Assembly: GCA_009845425.1 (NCBI GenBank) | Contig: VXZQ01000011.1 | Location: 1-64,000, forward strand | Source: Holophagales bacterium | Lineage (GTDB): Bacteria; Acidobacteriota; Thermoanaerobaculia; Multivoradales; Multivoraceae | Direction of reading: 5' to 3' | DNA length: 64,000 nucleotides | Shown here: piece after piece, positions 34,121 through 42,978 of the stretch | Position numbering within the stretch: position 1 is the first letter of the stretch | Layout: each line of letters starts with the position of its first letter | Made by a program: the position numbers and the translations under genes | The notes under the pieces: model-generated | What the model was told of the DNA's origin: nothing | What the model saw: only the letters and a program-made list of their open reading frames with translations | The model's database searches: none

Positions 34121-35293
34121 GTGCTCTTGAACCGCGAGATCGAGGACGCGCTCGACTCGCTGCTCCAAGGCCAGCTGTCGTCCGGCGCCGAGAGCGCCGT
34201 GGCCCGGATCGAGGCGCCCGCCGAGGGCTTCGTCTACGAGCACGCGGTCGGCATCGCGCGCGCGGACACCGGCGAGGCGATGACGCCGGACCACCGCTTT
34301 CACACAGCGAGCGTCAGCAAGTCGATGACCGCGCTGCTCGTTGTGCAACTCGCCGAGGAAGGCGCGCTCGGTCCCGAGGGTTTGGACGCCCGCTACGTCG
34401 ACTTCGAGGTCTTCCCCGACGAGATCCAGGAGCGTCTCCTGACGCGTGACGGGGAGCCCGTTTTCGCCGACGTCACGCTCCGGCACATCCTGTCGCACAC
34501 CTCGGGCTTCCGGGACGCGTTCGTCGACGACGGCTCCCAGACCTCGAGAGAGCTCGGACGGCCGGCGCCGGGCTCGATCATCGGTAGCGACGCGTCCCGC
34601 AACTTTACGGTGGCGTGGTCACCCTGGCTGCCGGACGGCGACACGACCGAGGAACGGGGTGTCATCAACTTCTACCTGTCTCAGCCGGGCATCACCGAGG
34701 CCTTGTCCGAGCCCGGCCTCGCGTTCCACTACAGCGACACCGCCTTCGTCCTCCTGGCGCTGCTCGTCGAGCGGGTGACCGGCGAGAGCTACCACGCCAA
34801 CCTGAGAGACCGGATCTTCACGCCCTGCGATCTGCGGGACAGCTACCTCGCCTACCGGGACGATCCGCCGCTCGGGCCACGCCGCCAGCCCGAGTCCGAC
34901 GTCCATGCCTTCGGCATACCGATGCTGAGTTCCGGCAAGAACCTCTCCTTCGACTGGGGCGGGGGCGGCCTGGTCACGACCGCCAGGGATCTCTTGCGGT
35001 TCCAGCGCGCTCTGGCGGAGAACCGACCGCCAGGCTCAAGTCGAATCCTGAGCGAGATGACCGCCTGGACGCGGCCTGCCGGCCTGGCCGAGCCGCGTAT
35101 CGGTGTCGGGCTGGGCCTTTTCCGTACCCGCTATCCCGGCGGCGAGTTGTGGGGGCACTCCGGCGCCTGGGGAGCGAAGATGGACTGTGACCAGGACGCA
35201 GGCATCTACTTCGCGGGCACGGTCAATCAGGCCAGCGCGCCCGCCGGCTGGCATCACCCGTTGATCGCGCGGGTCGCGGAACACTTTCGGTGA
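34121..35293 (+). CDS. Serine hydrolase, class C beta-lactamase-like, no signal peptide
   Basis: A 390-aa CubicO-type hydrolase starting at GTG 34121. The nucleophile motif is S64-V-S-K67, the Tyr motif is Y-S-D in 'HYSDTAFVLL', and 'WGHSGAWGAK' supplies the third element. No export signal is visible, unlike its neighbours, so it probably acts in the cytoplasm. It is 13 bp downstream of the class-A-like hydrolase and overlaps the following membrane-protein gene (GTGA), making a four-gene plus-strand operon that ends with an SDR. Substrate unknown. Confidence 0.88.
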   Translation: MLLNREIEDALDSLLQGQLSSGAESAVARIEAPAEGFVYEHAVGIARADTGEAMTPDHRFHTASVSKSMTALLVVQLAEEGALGPEGLDARYVDFEVFPDEIQERLLTRDGEPVFADVTLRHILSHTSGFRDAFVDDGSQTSRELGRPAPGSIIGSDASRNFTVAWSPWLPDGDTTEERGVINFYLSQPGITEALSEPGLAFHYSDTAFVLLALLVERVTGESYHANLRDRIFTPCDLRDSYLAYRDDPPLGPRRQPESDVHAFGIPMLSSGKNLSFDWGGGGLVTTARDLLRFQRALAENRPPGSSRILSEMTAWTRPAGLAEPRIGVGLGLFRTRYPGGELWGHSGAWGAKMDCDQDAGIYFAGTVNQASAPAGWHHPLIARVAEHFR

Positions 35294-35952
35294 GGAAGGG
35301 TATGGAGACCATGCGCCAGTTCATCCGACGCCATCCCTTCTGGACCTTCTACGCCGCGGCCGTGCTGATCGGCCTGCTGGCCTGGATCTACCTGATGACG
35401 GTTGAGGTCGTGCTGCAGGAGGAACGCGGCCCCGACTACAGCGCCTACGGCGAGTTCGTGGGCTACCGGGACGCGACCCGGGCGGCGCACCCGACGCTCC
35501 ACCACCACGGCGACAGCGCCCTGCTGTACATGCAGGCGGCCGCCAGCAAGATGCCGATTCTCCTGCCCATGTTCTCGTTCCCCTTCGCGCCGACGCTGGC
35601 CGCGCTGCTGATCGTGGGGATCGGCTGGAAGCGGCTCGGACTGCGGGCCCTGATCGGTCTCTATCGCCCGATCCGGGGCAACCTGAGCCTGCGGGAAGGC
35701 GCGCAGCTCTACGCCACCCTGGTCGGCTTCCTGGTGACGTTCGTGAGTAGCCTGCTGATCGTCGAGCAGCTCTTCGGCCGCTCGTACGGGGGGATGATCG
35801 GGCCGGTCGGATGGGCGGTCGCCGGCCTCGTGGTCATCGCCCTGGTTGGACCGGATCTCGGCTGGCAGCGTAGGGTCAAGGCCCTCGGTGATGACGATCC
35901 GAGCCTCATCTGGTCGGGCGCTGCCGGCGAAAAGGGAGCGCACAATGGCTGA
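35290..35952 (+). CDS. Hypothetical membrane protein with about four helices
   Basis: About 220 aa; I do not recognise the family. Hydrophobic segments occur near residues 18-38, 88-112, 140-160 and 172-190, with a soluble section (~40-85) containing 'HPTLHHHGDSALLY', a small His cluster that is likely outside the cytoplasm. The GTG start overlaps the previous stop; an in-frame ATG lies four codons later. The end overlaps the next SDR start by eight bases. Its role may be accessory to the serine hydrolase upstream, but nothing in the sequence proves it. Confidence 0.65.
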   Translation: MRKGMETMRQFIRRHPFWTFYAAAVLIGLLAWIYLMTVEVVLQEERGPDYSAYGEFVGYRDATRAAHPTLHHHGDSALLYMQAAASKMPILLPMFSFPFAPTLAALLIVGIGWKRLGLRALIGLYRPIRGNLSLREGAQLYATLVGFLVTFVSSLLIVEQLFGRSYGGMIGPVGWAVAGLVVIALVGPDLGWQRRVKALGDDDPSLIWSGAAGEKGAHNG

Positions 35953-36715
35953 CTTCAACAACAGGATCTGCCTCGTCACCGGCGGCGCGTCCGGAATCGG
36001 CAGGGCCACCTGCGAAGCGCTTGCCGACCGGGGCGCGCGCGTCGTCGTCACGGACGTCGACGAAGCAGCAGGGCGGGGCGTCGCGGACGCGGTCGACGGC
36101 GAGTTCACGCACCTTGACGTGAGTGACCGGGACGCATGGACCCGCGTCGTCTCCGAGGTCGTCCAGGCTCACGGAGGCCTCGACCTGGTCCACCTCAACG
36201 CCGGCGTGACGACCTATGCCGCAGCCGGGGGTGACTTTCCTGACTTCGACATAGCCGCCATGCCGACGGACGCCTACCGCCGGGCCATGGGGGCCAACGT
36301 CGACGGAGTCGTCTTCGGCGTGAGTGCGACGGTAGAGGCGCTGGAGAACCGGGGCGGCGGGGCGATCGTCGTCACGGCCTCGGTTGCCGGGCTCATCACC
36401 TGGGAAGTGGACCCCGTCTACACGCTGACCAAGCACGCCGTGGTCGGTCTGGTTCGCGCTCTCGCACCGTCTCTCGCCGAGCGCGGCATCACCCTCAACG
36501 CGATCTGCCCCGCCGCGGTCGCGACGAAGATCTTCGGCCCCGAGGCCGACGAGTTCGTGAGAGAGGCCGACCTCCGGCTCATGCCGCCGGCCCAGGTTGC
36601 GGATGCCGTCATCGAGGCGGTGACTGGCGGCGAGACCGGCCAGTGCTGGGTCTGCTACGACGGCAGGGACCCGATCCTCTACGAGCCGGCGCCGCTGCCG
36701 CGGCTGGGCGACTAG
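35945..36715 (+). CDS. Short-chain dehydrogenase/reductase
   Basis: A 256-aa classical SDR: 'TGGASGIG' cofactor loop, 'LNAG' (variant of NNAG), catalytic Ser in 'TASVAG' and Y-T-L-T-K. An Asp after strand beta2 ('VVTDVDEA') suggests NAD(H) preference. It ends the plus-strand operon begun by the serine hydrolases. Its stop codon shares the palindromic bases CTAG (36712-36715) with the stop of the convergent CocE-type gene, so both genes end on the same four base pairs. Confidence 0.9.
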   Translation: MADFNNRICLVTGGASGIGRATCEALADRGARVVVTDVDEAAGRGVADAVDGEFTHLDVSDRDAWTRVVSEVVQAHGGLDLVHLNAGVTTYAAAGGDFPDFDIAAMPTDAYRRAMGANVDGVVFGVSATVEALENRGGGAIVVTASVAGLITWEVDPVYTLTKHAVVGLVRALAPSLAERGITLNAICPAAVATKIFGPEADEFVREADLRLMPPAQVADAVIEAVTGGETGQCWVCYDGRDPILYEPAPLPRLGD

Positions 36716-38637
36716 GAGCCGAACGGCGGATCCTCGCCTCGCCGGAACGCGAAGCCCGGAAACTCCGCGTCGAAGCCGTCGGGGACGACGCGCGCCGTCG
36801 GCGCGACGTGCGGGTTGACGATCGGCAGGAGGAGGCGCGACGCCCGTTCGCCGCCCTGGGTCACGCGGAGCGTCGCCTCGTCGCCGATCGTCGGGACGAT
36901 CAGGTTGTCGGCGTCCGCGCCGGCGAGCGTGAGCCGTAGCCGGTCGCCCGCCCGCGCGATGCACGAGACCGGGTAGAGCTCGAAGCGCACGGACATGGGT
37001 TCGCCGGGACGCACCGGCAGGAGGTCCTCGCGCAGCCAGCGGTGCCAGTAGGCGCCGTCGTGCCCGAACTCGGCGTCCGCCGTCTTGCGGTGCGCGAAGT
37101 TGAGGAACCCCTCCGTCAGGTAGGCGACGGAGCCGTCGGCGAGCACGTGCTCGAGGGTGGCGACGATCGCGCCGCGGTCCAACGACGTCGCGATCTCGAG
37201 GTCGAGCGCGGGCGCCCCGGTGATCTCGACGTCGCGGTCGAGCGACTCCGTCGTGAACGTGAGGCAGCGCTCGCCACGCGCCTGGAGGTCGAGCGCGTTG
37301 ATGTAGAGATCCTCGGTGTAGTAGGAGTGCCGGCTCATCGTGCCGAGAGTCACGTCGTGATCGACGTCGTACTCGACCTCCGTCCGTTCGGACGGCACCG
37401 TGGCGGAGAGGCTCCCGTCGTTCGCCGACGCGATGGTCGTCGAGCGCTCGGGAACCAGGTACAGCACGCGCGGCCGCGCTTCCGGCAGCGGTAGCCGCGG
37501 CGCGCCCTTCCACACGATCCGGCCCGACGGCTCGCTCGCGCCGTAGTGGACGGTCGGCTCGTCCATGATGCCGTTGTCGATGGTCTTCAGCCAGCGGTCG
37601 AACCAGCGCAGGAGTTCCGGATCGCCGCCCTGGCCGTGGTTCCACGGTCCCATCAGGAGCTTCCGCGGGACCGTGAGGCGGTTGAAGAAGTCGATCAGAT
37701 ACGGCGCGAAGGTGAGGTCCCACCAGCCGGTGACGAGGTAGGTCGGCACGCCGCTCGCGTTGATCAGGCCGTGGGCCGACGTGTAGCCGGCCCGCACCGT
37801 GCCGATTCCCAGGTCCGACCGGTCGACCTCTCGCTCGAGCCCGTCGAACCGGGCGACGTTCGTCACGTTCCTCGGATCCATCTGCGAGAACGCCTCGATC
37901 CACCGGTAGCGGTCGGGGTTGCGCTCGGCCTCGGCCTCCTCGCGCAGGCGAAGGCCGTCCGGACCGTCGACCGGCGCCGCCGGTTCGAGTTCCGCCATCC
38001 CCTTGTGCAGCGACTCCCAGGTGCGCGCGAAGCTCGAGATCGCCAGCCCGCCGTCCACGTAGCACTGCGGCAGGCCGGGGTACTGCGGCGCGATGCAGGC
38101 CAGCGACTTCGGCGCGAAAGCCGCCGTGTAGCACTGCACCATCCCTTCGTACGAGATGCCGACCATGCCGATCTTGTCCGTCGACCAGGGCTGCGACGCA
38201 ATCCACTCGACGACCTGCGCGATGTCGTGGCCCGTCCGCCAACTGTCGACGTAGTCCGCGCCGAACGAGGCGCCGGTCCCGCGCAGGTCCATCGAGACGA
38301 AGTTGTAGCCGCGGTGGATGAGGTCCCGGGCCAGCGGCCGCTCCTCGTACTGCGTCGCCAGGTCGCCGACCTCGAGGTGCGCCAGCGCCTCCAGGTAGCG
38401 GGCCGCCGTCTTGCTCTTGCCCGTGTAGATGAAGGCGCGGCGGTACGGCGTCGCGTGCAGGACGGTAGGGAACGCGCCGTCGAGCCGTTCGCCGCGCCGC
38501 GCCGGACGGAGCACGTCGACCGCGATGCGGCAGCCGTCCTCCAGCGTCACGTAGAGCGATTCGCGGTCGTAGCCGTCGGCGAGGCCTTCGTCGCCGTAGC
38601 CCGAGTACACGCCAAGCCGGGAGACTCGTTCGTTCAT
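36712..38637 (-). CDS. CocE/NonD-family alpha/beta hydrolase (X-Pro dipeptidyl-peptidase S15 fold)
   Basis: A 641-aa esterase or acyl-peptidase. The N-terminal domain carries the nucleophile S162 in G-I-S-Y-E-G, an acid in 'VTGWWDLTFAP' and the His in 'GPWNHGQ'; the C-terminal ~230 residues form the jelly-roll domain of the family. Characterised relatives are cocaine esterase, glutaryl-7-ACA acylase and X-Pro peptidases. No signal peptide is seen. The ATG at 38637 overlaps the stop of the CapA-like gene (ATGA), so it is coupled to the upstream minus-strand genes. Confidence 0.92.
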   Translation of the reverse strand: MNERVSRLGVYSGYGDEGLADGYDRESLYVTLEDGCRIAVDVLRPARRGERLDGAFPTVLHATPYRRAFIYTGKSKTAARYLEALAHLEVGDLATQYEERPLARDLIHRGYNFVSMDLRGTGASFGADYVDSWRTGHDIAQVVEWIASQPWSTDKIGMVGISYEGMVQCYTAAFAPKSLACIAPQYPGLPQCYVDGGLAISSFARTWESLHKGMAELEPAAPVDGPDGLRLREEAEAERNPDRYRWIEAFSQMDPRNVTNVARFDGLEREVDRSDLGIGTVRAGYTSAHGLINASGVPTYLVTGWWDLTFAPYLIDFFNRLTVPRKLLMGPWNHGQGGDPELLRWFDRWLKTIDNGIMDEPTVHYGASEPSGRIVWKGAPRLPLPEARPRVLYLVPERSTTIASANDGSLSATVPSERTEVEYDVDHDVTLGTMSRHSYYTEDLYINALDLQARGERCLTFTTESLDRDVEITGAPALDLEIATSLDRGAIVATLEHVLADGSVAYLTEGFLNFAHRKTADAEFGHDGAYWHRWLREDLLPVRPGEPMSVRFELYPVSCIARAGDRLRLTLAGADADNLIVPTIGDEATLRVTQGGERASRLLLPIVNPHVAPTARVVPDGFDAEFPGFAFRRGEDPPFGS

Positions 38638-39902
38638 TCTCGAGTCGCTCCTATTGGTCCGAAGGGGCGCCGAATCCGCACGCCCCGATGCCCCGCGATC
38701 TCGACATAACTCGAGGTGTCGACCCGGCCGTTGAGGCGCTGACTCATACAGCCGTGGTCGACGTAGTCCACGACCTCCCGGCCCTCGGGTGTCTCCGGAT
38801 CGACCGCGCGGACGGCGCCGTCCGGATTCAGCCGGCAGGGCACGAAGCCGAACTCGGAGGGCGCGCCCTCCGCGAGCTTGACGTAGCCCAGAGCGGTCAT
38901 CCGGGCCTCGGGGTGAAGCGGCATCAACGGCCAGCCCCTGCGCGGCGCCACGCCGTAGTAGTCCGCATCGTCGTCGAGGACCGGCATGGCGGCGACCATC
39001 TCCTCCGGCCAGCGGTCCAGCCGGACGTCGAAGACGAAGTGGCCGAGGCCGTAGAACACCGGCCGGTCGCGATACCACTCCATGCCGCGCAGGACGTGCT
39101 GGTGATGGCCGACGACGATGTCCACGCCCAGGTCGATGCACAGGCGGGCGGTGCGCAGCTCGTGGTCGGTCAGGTGGTGAGCCTTGAAGTGGTCGCCCCA
39201 GTGGAAGCTGGCGACGACCAGATCCGCCTGCTCCTTCGCGGCCGCGATGTCGGCCGCGAGGTTGTCGTGGTCCGCCTTGTCGGGCACGGTCGATACCCGC
39301 GGGTCGGCGCCCGGCGTGTAGGCGTCGTCGATCAGGTCCTGGTAGAAGTTGTGAGCCCTGAGCGGCGCCAGTCCGGCAAGGCTGCCCCGCGCCTCGTAGC
39401 CGCGAGGGAAGACCGAGGCGTAGGCGAGGTAGGCGACCTTCACGCCGCCGGCTTCGAGGATCGCGGGAGCGCGGGCCTCCTCGAGGCTGCCGCCGGCGCC
39501 GCAGGTACTGACCCCCTGCTCGTGCAGGCGCTGCCGGTTCTCGAGCATCGCCTCGCGCCCCCCGTCGAGGATGTGGTTGTTGGCCAGCGACAGCACGTCG
39601 AAGCCGACCCGGCTCAGGACGTCGAGATTGCGCGCCGGCGGCACAAGGGCCAACCCGGCGCTGGGCACCGATCGGGGCTTGTCGGAGTACGGCCCCTCCA
39701 GGTTGCCGAACAGCACGTCCGGCGCGGCGAGTAGATCGCGCACCGGCGCGTAGGCCTCGTCCGGATCGTCGCGGTCGGTGAGCAGGTCGCCGACGAAGCC
39801 GAGTAACACGTCGCCGTCGGCGGCGCGGACCACCGAGGGGCCGCCGACCAGGGCGACGACGCCGGCCGCAGCGCTCGATCTGAGGAACTGTCGTCGGTTC
39901 AC
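38634..39902 (-). CDS. CapA-family metallophosphatase-like protein, Tat-exported
   Basis: A 422-aa protein of the PGA_cap (poly-gamma-glutamate capsule CapA/PgsA) family, a calcineurin-like phosphoesterase fold. N terminus MNRRQFLRSS is a twin-arginine signal. Metal-ligand motifs: 'GFVGDLLTD', 'GNLEGP', 'LANNHILDGG', 'SFHWGDHF' and 'GHHQHVL'. CapA proteins may act as amide ligases or hydrolases on gamma-glutamyl polymers; no capBCD genes are present, so capsule synthesis is not implied. It follows the alpha/beta hydrolase gene by 15 bp and is coupled to the CocE-type gene. Confidence 0.9.
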   Translation of the reverse strand: MNRRQFLRSSAAAGVVALVGGPSVVRAADGDVLLGFVGDLLTDRDDPDEAYAPVRDLLAAPDVLFGNLEGPYSDKPRSVPSAGLALVPPARNLDVLSRVGFDVLSLANNHILDGGREAMLENRQRLHEQGVSTCGAGGSLEEARAPAILEAGGVKVAYLAYASVFPRGYEARGSLAGLAPLRAHNFYQDLIDDAYTPGADPRVSTVPDKADHDNLAADIAAAKEQADLVVASFHWGDHFKAHHLTDHELRTARLCIDLGVDIVVGHHQHVLRGMEWYRDRPVFYGLGHFVFDVRLDRWPEEMVAAMPVLDDDADYYGVAPRRGWPLMPLHPEARMTALGYVKLAEGAPSEFGFVPCRLNPDGAVRAVDPETPEGREVVDYVDHGCMSQRLNGRVDTSSYVEIAGHRGVRIRRPFGPIGATRE

Positions 39903-39917
39903 GTTCGCACCTCCGGG

Positions 39918-41066
39918 TCAGCGGTCGATCCACTCGCCGCAAATGGCCACCGCCTCGGCGAGCTTGTCGCCCTGCCCGAGGTAGTAGTGGGTGGCCCCGG
40001 CGATCTCGTGGAACTCCTTGTCGGTGTGGGACACCGCGGCGTAGAGCCGCCGCGCGTGGCTGGGCGTGCACGCGTCGTCCGCGCCGTTGTTGACCACCAG
40101 CACCGGAACGCTGATACCGGCGGCGCACGCGAGCCCGTCGGCGTAGGACTTCTCGAGGCTCCACTGCGACAGCCAGCTTCGCAGCGTCGTGAATCGCGCC
40201 AGGCCGGTCGGCCCCGTGTTCACAGTCTCCGGGTCGCCGAGGTAGCACCTGCCCGGCGCCCGGTCGCTCGGGTCAACCGCCGGGTCGAGCCAGCGCGGGT
40301 CGGCCATCGTCCCCTGGACGACGAAGCAGTGCTCCTTCCGGGCGCCGTCCTCGCGCTTCAGGTCCGCGAGCCTCTCGACCGTCCAGGCAGTGATCCGCGC
40401 GTTGCGGGCGACCTGCGCCTGCCGGTAGCGCTCGAGGAACTCGTCCGAGTAGGGCGGCTGATTCGGGTTGTCCGGGTTGTAGAGATCGAGCTCCGGGTCC
40501 TTCCGGTGCGGCTCGCGCTCGTCGAGGATCGAGGCGTCCATCCACTCGGTGAGCGTTCCGGCGCGGCTGATGTGCGCGGCCAGCAGCATCACGCCATCGG
40601 CCGGAATCAGCCCGGCCGCCGTCAGGTCGTACGGGTCCCCGGCCGGTGTGTGGGTGACGGTCGGGTTCTCCGCCTGCTGCTGGTAGTACAGCGACAGCGA
40701 GCCGCCGCCGCTCCACCCTCCGAGCAGGACGCGCTCGTAGCCGAGTTCCTCCTTCGCGTGCTGGATCGTGCGACCGAGGTCGACTACGCACTTCTCCATG
40801 ATCAGGGCCGTGTCGTTGCCCCGATAGCGCCCGTTGCAGTAGATGACGTGGTGGCCGGCCGCCGCCAGTCCCCGCACCAGCGGCAGCCAGGCGCCGCCGC
40901 CGATCGGGTGGTTGAAGACGACGACCGTCTTCGATGCGCGCTCCCGCGGCCGCAGCAGGTGGCCGTCGAAGAAGACGAAGCCGCCCGGCCCGCCGTAGAC
41001 GTCGCCGAAATCGGCGGTTTCCCGGAAGAAGACAGGGAAGGGAACGCGATCGTAGGGCTCGATCAT
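39918..41066 (-). CDS. Alpha/beta hydrolase
   Basis: A 382-aa hydrolase with nucleophile S119 in G-W-S-G-G-G, an oxyanion-type 'FNHPIGGGAW' near residue 51, an acid candidate in 'VNNGADDACTP' and His in 'GATHYYLGQG'. No signal peptide. It is 14 bp downstream of the ring-cleaving dioxygenase gene and upstream of the CapA-like gene in a minus-strand operon. In many catabolic clusters an alpha/beta hydrolase cleaves the ring-fission product or a starting ester; that role is inferred from position only. Confidence 0.85.
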   Translation of the reverse strand: MIEPYDRVPFPVFFRETADFGDVYGGPGGFVFFDGHLLRPRERASKTVVVFNHPIGGGAWLPLVRGLAAAGHHVIYCNGRYRGNDTALIMEKCVVDLGRTIQHAKEELGYERVLLGGWSGGGSLSLYYQQQAENPTVTHTPAGDPYDLTAAGLIPADGVMLLAAHISRAGTLTEWMDASILDEREPHRKDPELDLYNPDNPNQPPYSDEFLERYRQAQVARNARITAWTVERLADLKREDGARKEHCFVVQGTMADPRWLDPAVDPSDRAPGRCYLGDPETVNTGPTGLARFTTLRSWLSQWSLEKSYADGLACAAGISVPVLVVNNGADDACTPSHARRLYAAVSHTDKEFHEIAGATHYYLGQGDKLAEAVAICGEWIDR

Positions 41067-41080
41067 GGCGGCTCGGCCGG

Positions 41081-42040
41081 TCAGAACTCGACGCGAGGAA
41101 GCGCGGCCTCGATCGCTTCCCGCTGGGGTTCCAGGTGTTTCGGCAGCGAGAGGATCGTCCCCAGCGAGTCGATGTCCTCGTCCACCGTCCAGCCCGGGTC
41201 GAGGTTCGACAGCTCCAGGTTGATGCCTCCGGGTGCGGTGAAGTACGTGGAGTGGAACCAGCCGCGGTCCCGGGCCCCGGTCACGATCAGACCGGCTCCG
41301 GCGAGGATCCGGGTCCACCGCTCCATGTCCTCTACGCTGTCGACCGTCAGCGCGATGTGGTGCAGGCCGCCGAGACCGTGCCGTCCCCAGGGCCCGTCGT
41401 CTCGCTCGACAACGTCGATCAGCTTGCCGGGCTCGTTGCCACCTACCGCGAGCCGCGTGCGGCTCCCTTCGGTGGCGACCACCTCGAAACCCAGGACGCC
41501 GACGAGGAACTGCAGCGTCAGCTCAGGAATGCGCGGCGCGATCGTGGCGTGGTGAAAGCCGCGAATCTGGTGCTCCCCGGGAAGGACGGCCAGCTCCGGC
41601 ACCCGGGCGTCCTCGCAGCCGACGAGCTCCGACGAGATGCCGTCGAAGTCCCGAAAGTGGAGGACGGGGTCGCCGAAACGAGCCGGGCGGTCGGTGCAGG
41701 CGCAGCCCGCCTCGGTCAGTCGCTCGCGCCAGAAGTCCATGCTCCCGGGCGACACCGAGTAGCTCACGTCGGTGATCGAGCCGCGCCCGTCGACCGCCGG
41801 CGACATCGGGATGCCTTCGAGGACGATGTTCGTCATGATCGTTCCCGGGTGGCCCAGGCGGTCGCCGAAGAAGAAGTGCCAGCCGGAGGTTGGGTTCTCC
41901 TGGTTGCAGGTCTTCTTCACCAGGCGGAGCCCCAGCACGTCGCGGTAGAACCGGAGATCGTTGGCGGCGGAGCCGACCAACCCCGTGATGTGGTGAATGC
42001 CCCGGATCGGGCCGCGGGTGGGCCTCCTGATCTCAGCCAT
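41081..42040 (-). CDS. VOC-family ring-cleaving dioxygenase (MhqO/LinE-like)
   Basis: A 319-aa two-module vicinal-oxygen-chelate protein. Module 1 begins 'GIHHITGLVGSAANDLRFYRDVLGLRLVKKT', module 2 has 'GLGGLHHIALTV' and 'PGGINLELSN', giving two His and one Glu for a metal. This is the pattern of hydroquinone/catechol dioxygenases such as LinE and MhqO. It is the first gene of the minus-strand operon and is divergent, with a 59-bp gap, from the isocitrate-lyase-family gene that begins the opposite catabolic operon. Cleavage of a hydroquinone-type ring is the likely reaction. Confidence 0.88.
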   Translation of the reverse strand: MAEIRRPTRGPIRGIHHITGLVGSAANDLRFYRDVLGLRLVKKTCNQENPTSGWHFFFGDRLGHPGTIMTNIVLEGIPMSPAVDGRGSITDVSYSVSPGSMDFWRERLTEAGCACTDRPARFGDPVLHFRDFDGISSELVGCEDARVPELAVLPGEHQIRGFHHATIAPRIPELTLQFLVGVLGFEVVATEGSRTRLAVGGNEPGKLIDVVERDDGPWGRHGLGGLHHIALTVDSVEDMERWTRILAGAGLIVTGARDRGWFHSTYFTAPGGINLELSNLDPGWTVDEDIDSLGTILSLPKHLEPQREAIEAALPRVEF

Positions 42041-42099
42041 GGGATCTCCTCGTCATCCGCTCGATGCCCTGACGAGCAGATGTTACGTTCGTTGGCCGC

Positions 42100-42978
42100 A
42101 TGAACTCCTCCCCCGCGGCGCGGCTGCGCGCCCTGCTCGATGCTCCCGGGCTCCGGGTGATGCCCTGCTGCTTCGACGCGCTCTCCGCCCGGCTCATCGA
42201 GCAGGCGGGATTCGAGCTGACCTTCATGAGCGGGTTCGCCGTCTCCGCCAGCCGACTCGGAATGCCGGACACGGGTCTCATCTCCTTCGGCGAGATGCTC
42301 GACCAGGGCCGTAACATCTGCGCGGCCACCCGGCTGCCCGTGATCGGCGACGGCGACACCGGCTACGGCAACGCCCTGAACGTCAAGCGCACGGTCACGA
42401 GCTACGCCGCCGCCGGCTTCGCGGGCGTGATGATCGAGGACCAGGAGGCGCCCAAGCGCTGCGGGCACACGCGGGGCAAGCGGGTCGTCTCCCCCACCGA
42501 GGCCCTGTCGCGGGTCCGCGCCGCGGTGGACGCGCGCGAGGAGGGTGCGGACATCCTGGTCATGGCGCGCACCGACGCTCGCGCCACGGACGGAATCGAC
42601 GAGGCCATCTCCCGCTGCCAGGCCTTCGCCGACCTCGGCGCGGACATCCTCTTCCTCGAAGGTCCGCGGTCGGAGAGCGAGATGGTCGCGTTCTGCGAGG
42701 CGGTCCCCGGCCCGAAGATGGCGAACCTGGTCGAGGGAGGCGACACACCGTTGCTACCGCCCAAGCGGCTCGAAGAGATCGGCTACAGGATCGCGGCCTA
42801 CCCGCTGACGCTTCTCTCCGCAGCCACCGCGGCGATGCTCGACGCTCTTCGAGCCCTGAGAAGCGGCGAGCAGCCTGACCGCGCCGTGGACTTCGAGCGT
42901 CTGCGGCGCATCGTCGGATTCGAGGACTACGACGCCGAGGCCGAGCGTTACGTCGTGGAGGACGAAGGAGACCGATGA
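42100..42978 (+). CDS. Isocitrate lyase/PEP mutase-family enzyme
   Basis: A 292-aa TIM-barrel carbon-carbon lyase or mutase. The family signature K-R-C-G-H is present at residues ~122-126, and 'GDGDTGYGN' and 'VMIEDQEAPKRCGH' mark the Mg-binding and active-site loops. Possible activities include 2-methylisocitrate lyase, oxaloacetate hydrolase or 2,3-dimethylmalate lyase; sequence by eye cannot decide. Its stop overlaps the monooxygenase start (ATGA). It would supply the terminal carbon-carbon cleavage in the catabolic operon. Confidence 0.9.
   Translation: MNSSPAARLRALLDAPGLRVMPCCFDALSARLIEQAGFELTFMSGFAVSASRLGMPDTGLISFGEMLDQGRNICAATRLPVIGDGDTGYGNALNVKRTVTSYAAAGFAGVMIEDQEAPKRCGHTRGKRVVSPTEALSRVRAAVDAREEGADILVMARTDARATDGIDEAISRCQAFADLGADILFLEGPRSESEMVAFCEAVPGPKMANLVEGGDTPLLPPKRLEEIGYRIAAYPLTLLSAATAAMLDALRALRSGEQPDRAVDFERLRRIVGFEDYDAEAERYVVEDEGDR

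Noticed and set aside
38638..40248. Upstream extension of the CocE-type frame over about 530 further codons
   Set aside because: It crosses the CapA-like and alpha/beta hydrolase genes in another frame, with Arg/Gly/Pro-rich composition typical of high-GC shadow frames; the CocE domain starts at 38637.
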